A stretch of 64,000 nt of DNA from Scatophagus argus (taxonomy: Eukaryota > Chordata > Actinopteri > Scatophagidae): positions 6,937,627 through 7,001,626 of the forward strand of contig NC_058495.1 of the NCBI RefSeq assembly GCF_020382885.2. The letters run 5' to 3'. The notes under the pieces were generated by a model. The model did not search any database. It saw only the letters and a program-made list of their open reading frames with translations, and had not been told where the DNA came from. Shown piece after piece: positions 58,462-64,000 of the stretch. The stretch's first letter is position 1. Each line of letters begins with the position of its first letter. The position numbers and the translations under genes were made by a program.

Positions 58462-61290
58462 AACCACACACTGAATCAAACCTTGGGGGAACCTCAACAC
58501 AGAGCGATCTGCACTAACCGACCTCAGAGGAGCACCTGTGGAAGGATCCGAGCCTGTGAAACTCATCAGGGAGGAACTTGAGATTCTTCTGTGGAAGCAA
58601 AACCGAGACAGAAACCTGCAGAAGTGCCATCACGTGCCATAAAGGAACTGCCACAGAAGAACCTGAAGAACCTCCTTTCCGCAAGCACTCACTGTTAACT
58701 GAAGGTTTTTCTGCAGAAGTGAGGTTCTAGGTTGTGAAGGAGAACTCCTGCTGGACAGACTCTGACCCTGATTTGATTGAGGGACTAAATTTGCGGGTAA
58801 ATGTTTCTCAGAGGTGCGACTGATGTGGGAGGAACCAAATCAGGATCTACAGATGGAGTGAGAGTGAAAAGAACAAACCTCCAGTTGAAGAGAGAAGGTC
58901 AAGGGAGGATATTTCAATGAGATATGAGCTGTTTAACCTCCCTCTTTCCCTCTTCTGATTCTCCTTACCCTCATCTCGTACTTTTCCCGCCCACAGAAGA
59001 GCACTGACGCTGTGGCTCAGGTGCCAAAGGAAAGCTTGTCTCTCTTCACGTCCTTTATGTCTCTTCTGCCTCTCTACTTTTATTTCTGTCTGACTTTCAG
59101 TATCTCTCTCCAGTTTTCTCAAGTGCTGCTTCTTCAAAGTGTCTCCAAATAACTCAGCTCTGGAACGCTACTTTGCATCTTTATTTATTTTTACTTGGAC
59201 AATATGCGTCATGTGGTTTAAGGTTTTGTTCAGTGGCAGGCAGAAATTGCTGATTTTTCTTTTTCTGTGATTATCAGTAGGCAAGGTTATTAGAACTGCG
59301 ATCATCATTGTAGTGCCAGGGTAAATGTACTCAACAGGCAGGATCTGTAACACTGAAAATTAGGTGAATTGAATAAAAAAAATTGGGGCCTTTCTCTTTT
59401 CTAGCTGTATTTCTTCACATATGCTGAACAGCCGTTGTGGCTAGCTAGAAGCCTCAGCCTCATTGATTAAATATACTGTTGATGCAGGTACTGTTTGAAT
59501 GCTAGCTGTTTTGACTGACCTTAATTTTAACTGGAAACTTGCATTGAAAATAATGAACACCATTATGGTGGCACTAAAGAGCAGTTTTAGCAGTTACAGT
59601 TCATTTCCTCAGAGGTACAAATGGGGTGACTTTGATCAAACATTTATATGACCTACTAAGAGGCTGATGTGGCTACTAGACCAGTCACATTACTGTTTAA
59701 TATCCAACTCAGCTCGACATGTGAAAGCCTCGAGTGGAAAAGCCAACGATGTCGTGTCCCAAACAAATGACATTTCTCTACTGCTGTCCATGTATATAAT
59801 GTTTTATTATCTGGGGGGGCTTACTTTGGGTTTTTAAACAGAAAATAGTTTACTTCAACTGAAATTAAATCTCTGCACCATTTCCCCCAGTAAACCTCCC
59901 ACAGGTGAGTAAACAGGACAGGTAAACCTGTTGCTGTTTGCTGAAGGATTCAAAAGGTTTTCATTTGCTTCGCAGCTATTGTGTCCATGAAAAATATGCA
60001 ACCAAGTGGCCCAAATGAAACTGTAAAAGTTTGATCAGGTAACCATTATAAAACTGTGTTTATGACTTTGCTATAAGAGTTGATTTTAAACCAGTTAGCA
60101 TGCTTTTGTGCTGTTCTTCTTTTGACCATTGGCTGGGTTTGTATTTATGCTGTACTGTACATCAACACATCTATGTTTACTTTACTCAAGGTTCAGGTGA
60201 TGCGAGGGATCATACACAGACTTCTGAACATTTGTGCCATCAACTTCTAATTAGTTTTTTATATCTTACCCACGGCTGCCAGTCCTCACTGTCATACTGT
60301 ACATACTGTAGCTCTCTAGAGTTGGTTTTTGTATCATGTAAGCCACTTTCACATGGCAGGTATTTATGTTGGGTGTCACACATTTCACAGTGGTTTAGTT
60401 TATGATGTAGTCAATGCAGCAACAGTAGATATAAAGTTATAGATCATTGCCAACAAATACTATGAAACCAGTTATCAAAATATGAGCCATGCAGCCATAA
60501 CAGAGATGATCCGTGCCCACAAACACCATGAAGTTATTATCCAGTGATCATGAATTCTGATGGCTAATTGAATCAATAACGTGGATGATTTTTGAAAAAA
60601 GAGGTTGGGTTGTGATATGAGGTCAAAGATGTAAATAGTATCTAAAACAAATGACTGTGACTATCATGTAATTTGTTTTTGTGTAGTTTTTCTCTAATTG
60701 CTCCTCCATGTTGAGGTTTTTACAGTGACGCACGCCTGCTCCCAAAATGTTTTAATACTAAGATGTTACTGTAAATGGGGCTTAAGGAACGTGTTCTTTT
60801 TAATATTGGGCTTAATATTGAATCATATCTGCAAAAGACAATTTAAAATTGAGTTTGACACATATATATTTCCAAGAACATATTATCAGTGCTTTCCTCT
60901 TTTAGGTTGGGAAATACCCTGTTTGTTCTGACGCCCTGAACTGCCTGTAAGTCACTGGGACAATGTGGAAGTTGATGGGCTCATGACAAGAATGAGTAAT
61001 GCCAAGGTCTGATTGGATTTCCTGTTCCATATTGAAGAAGTGTCTCAGTCTGTTTTTCCCTCATATTATTTTTTTTTTTATAAATCTATGCAGTTTTGGT
61101 CTGGCATTCCTGCAACTTCATGGCCATTTTGTTCTAAAGTCAAAAACAATGATCATAAACAGAAGGTGTGAGCATTTTGTAAGGACTTCTTTAGTCTTTT
61201 TTTGTTTCCAATGTAACAGGATTGAAATGGGTATTGTGCCACTTTATGTTGATCTTTAAATGTGCAATAAATTATATTTCAAATGTGTTT
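58462..61290 (+). other. src: src 3'UTR
   Basis: About 2.8 kb from the stop codon to AATAAA at 61266-61271, followed by a GT-rich stretch (gtgtgtgctggtgtgtgtgtg) suited to poly(A) cleavage. An AATAAA near 59373 could give a shorter form. Vertebrate src mRNAs have long 3'UTRs, so the distal site is plausible. No other gene was seen on either strand. Confidence 0.6.
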
Positions 61291-61419
61291 TGATAAGAGT
61301 GTGTGCTGGTGTGTGTGTGCTATTGCTCGACCTGGAAACATAGTGCTCAGGCTGAACTTCTCAATAAATTATTGTGCATGTTGCACCACAAGATAAGCAT
61401 TTAGAGAAGTGAGCATGTG

Positions 61420-61980
61420 ATGTAAGGATCATCAGTTCACTTTGTGGAACATTTAAGCAAAGTTAAGACCATTTCATGAGTGAAGTAAGTCAGTCAGCCA
61501 GCCAGAATTATATAATAATAATTTGAAAAGATGAAAGAAGCTGAAGTAGCAGTGACAATAAAAGTGCTGAAAAAAGTCAGTCAAGCACTGAAAGAAGTTG
61601 AAGTGTCACGGTAAGTGAAAAGACGTGAGTGACGTATCAGATGAGAGGAAAGGAAATGAAATGCCAGTCGATGCTCGGGTGATAAATTGACCTGGAAGTG
61701 GAAGTTGAAGTAGAAGTCCTGAAGGAAATCAGCCCAAGTTTTTAAATTGAAAGACCATATCGGCTGAACTGTGAATGTAAAGGCTGCAAGCAGTTGGATA
61801 AAACCGAGCATGAAGAGTGGAATTTGTGGGAGCTGGAAGAGATGAAGAAGTTTTATGTTTAAATGACACCTGAAAAGCTTTGAAGTGTCAGTCCAAGTGT
61901 AAACTTTGAAAGGAGTTGAGGTGTCAGTTCTCAGTGAGTGTGTGATGTGAAGATCATGAGTTCAAATCAGCAGACTTTCT
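61420..61980. repeat. Purine-rich dispersed repeat with internal duplications
   Basis: Units such as GAAGTTGAAGTGTCA, TGAAGTGTCAGTCCAAGTG and GAGTTGAGGTGTCAGT recur within the block, and AAGATCATGAGTTCAAATC near its right end echoes AAGGATCATCAGTTCAC near its left end. The long purine-biased strand suggests an element or an expanded minisatellite-like array. The class is unknown. Confidence 0.45.
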
Positions 61981-63168
61981 GCCAAATATTGGTATTATTT
62001 TGTGACAATATAATAACATAAGTTGATTGCAGTGATTTTTGAATGCAGTAGAGCACAACTCATGATATTTAACTTCTGTTCAAAAAAAGAGGTAAAATCT
62101 GCTTTTTCTTTGCTCCTACAGTAACTTTTTTATTCACTGTTGATGTGAATAAAAACTGTTGTGGAGTCACAGAAACAGTGAAAACATTTATTTCCTCCTT
62201 GCGTGAGCACCTCTTGATGAGTTTTTATTGTGGTTGCGCATACGTCATTTCTTCAATAATTTAACTTCAGTTTTACCATTTTACATAAACCAAAACCAAA
62301 AATGCTTTGCTGTGCAGCTCACTGAGCCGTGGCTGAACATTTAAGCCTTTGAGGAACATGCAGTCTGAGGGTCTGGTTTGAGGATCTTCAGGGTGACAGT
62401 TGAGCCACTCTTCCCTCACAGCTGCTGAAATGTTTTGTCCACATGGGGGCAGTATTTGTCAGCAGTGCCCAGCACACCGAGTGGCCGAGGAGCAGCAGGC
62501 CACACTGAGCTGCAGACCAGCAGCAACAGATTGTAACCCACCTGCTGTGGTGGCCTCCACTAAACAACATTAACCTTTTGGGGGTTATTTATAGAGAGTG
62601 CGATGGACGGTGGCCAGCGACACATTTTTCAGAAAATCTTACTTATGGAACAACACTGCAATTTAAAATTCATTACATATAGGAAGACCTCATTGGCACA
62701 GTGTTCACTTTTTTCTCTCATTGCTTTATGTCAAAATCCCCTTAAAAATAGCTGCAGCTGTTAATTGATTACAGATGAGCACTCCCTATATTGGCTAAAT
62801 CCATGGCTACATTGAGCCAATAGGCAGCTGGCATTTCCCCACTAATGAATAGCTAGTTTTTCCTGTGGTTTTCTGCTCTGCTGTGATTAGGAGCAAAATG
62901 TATCTGTTGGTAAAGTACTTCTTTTCTAACATACAATATATCTGTTTGCGTATGTGTGCATGTGTGTGTGTGACTGGCTGTTGTTTTTCCCATCTGCTGA
63001 GCTGCAGTGCGAGTCATTTATCTCAGTTATCCAGACAGTGTCAGAGCTCCATCTGTGAAAACAGTAAACACACTGACTCACACTCTCTAAGTGACTGCCA
63101 TTGATACCAGACAAGAGTGCACTGCGAATACACACAAGGATATAGTATGTCTGCACACAGACACAAAC

Positions 63169-63187
63169 ACACACACACACACACACA
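63169..63187. repeat. (CA)n microsatellite
   Basis: Alternating CA run after a related ACACAAAC tract. A (TG)n counterpart occurs at about 62954-62972. Confidence 0.9.
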
Positions 63188-64000
63188 AGGCTGCAGTTAC
63201 TGTTTGTTTTCATCTCATTACAGTGACAGGGGCATGGCAACCTTACAGAGAAGCTGGGTAATAGTGGTGTTTTGTTTTTCTTTTTTTTTTTTTCACTAAT
63301 GGTCCGGGTTGCTCCTGTGCTTTAAATGATCCCTGGTTTGTCTGCATACAGTTAGTGGAGGGGAAGACATCAGAGTCCTGTTACAGATGATCCATTACAA
63401 TGAAATGACATGTGGACAGCAGTGGAAAGTAAATAAGTGCATTTAATTTGAATGCTAATTCAAGGTACTTATAGCTTTTACTTTATCACATCTCAGAGGC
63501 AAATATTGCACTTTTTATGCCACTACATTTGTCTGACAACTATAGCCACTGGTTACCTTTTCAGATAAAGGTTTGTTCCTGTCCAGTGAAAATCAGGTAT
63601 TTCCAAATTTGTTGATTTAAAATTTTTCTGATAAACTGAAATAAACTTAAGTGTTCCTTTATGGGTTGGGAAATTCCCATGTTTCTTAAGCTGAATAAAT
63701 CACTTGAAACCCCTCTTGGATCAGCTGGAAAACGCATTGACACAAAGAGTGGTTAAAGTCGTTAAAAGATCTACAGCAGTAAAAACGCAAAACACCCATT
63801 AATACAACAGTAACATTCATTTTCATTTACTCACAAGTATATTATGCTGTTAACACTTACTTTTATAAGTAAATAACGTACTTATTTAAGTGAGGTTTTT
63901 AATGCAGGACTTTTACTTTTACTTTACTTTTCCTTACTAGTATTTTCACTGTGTGCTATTTCAGCTTTGACTGAAGTCAAGGGTGTGACTGAACGTCTTA

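Larger units (their letters stand above)
61291..64000. other. Intergenic DNA downstream of src
   Basis: This contains a purine-rich block with internally repeated GAAGTGTCAG-type units (about 61420-61980), a (CA)n tract at 63169-63187 and otherwise unremarkable AT-rich sequence. I did not find the mammalian neighbour BLCAP or any other exon here. Confidence 0.5.

Noticed and set aside
62388-62570. Minus-strand frame rich in Cys and Trp, tested as BLCAP (the mammalian neighbour of SRC)
   Set aside because: Its sequence does not match BLCAP's conserved start or membrane segments, and there is no credible splice or start context.

Overview
The window is vertebrate nuclear DNA, almost certainly from a percomorph-type teleost fish. 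The evidence is intron-rich genes with GT-AG junctions, protein sequences that fit fish orthologues, many CA/TG microsatellites, and tRNA-derived SINEs and other dispersed repeats of the kind common in teleosts. Gene models below were built by hand by joining exons at GT/AG boundaries so that the frame and the remembered family sequence both continue. They were not checked against transcripts.

Layout: about 1-11.6 kb is gene-poor and repeat-rich. At 11.65-12.65 kb on the minus strand two exons join in frame into the 3' end of a gene I could not identify. On the plus strand, cyp24a1 (vitamin D 24-hydroxylase, 11 coding exons, 513 aa) runs from 16.37 to 21.73 kb, with a TATA/CCAAT promoter and a candidate vitamin D response element just upstream and an extra 3'UTR intron. 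Two minus-strand tRNA-Thr(UGU) genes lie at 23.5 and 24.8 kb. nfatc2 (10 coding exons, 882 aa, ending in the VN-type alternative C-terminus) occupies 25.85-35.99 kb. manbal (two coding exons, 86 aa) occupies 37.39-39.10 kb behind a small ETS-motif promoter. A decayed Tc1/mariner-type transposon with an intron-bearing transposase remnant lies at 39.68-40.97 kb. src follows, with a noncoding first exon near 41.6-41.8 kb, a roughly 7 kb first intron, 11 coding exons from 48.97 to 58.46 kb (544 aa) and a 2.8 kb 3'UTR. An 18-nt microexon in the src SH3 region matches the neuronal N1-Src exon in position and frame. The last 2.7 kb holds only repeats.

The genes do not form one pathway. CYP24A1 is a mitochondrial P450 that inactivates vitamin D hormone, NFATC2 is a calcineurin-activated transcription factor, MANBAL is a small membrane protein of unknown role, and SRC is a myristoylated tyrosine kinase. 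Their interest as a group is synteny: all four have human counterparts on the long arm of chromosome 20, where they form two groups megabases apart (SRC-MANBAL and NFATC2-CYP24A1), whereas here they sit in about 45 kb.

I found no unprecedented multi-gene system. The items most worth checking are the src neural microexon with its splicing signals, the unidentified minus-strand gene, the inverted repeat in the cyp24a1 3'UTR intron, and the intron-containing transposase remnant.
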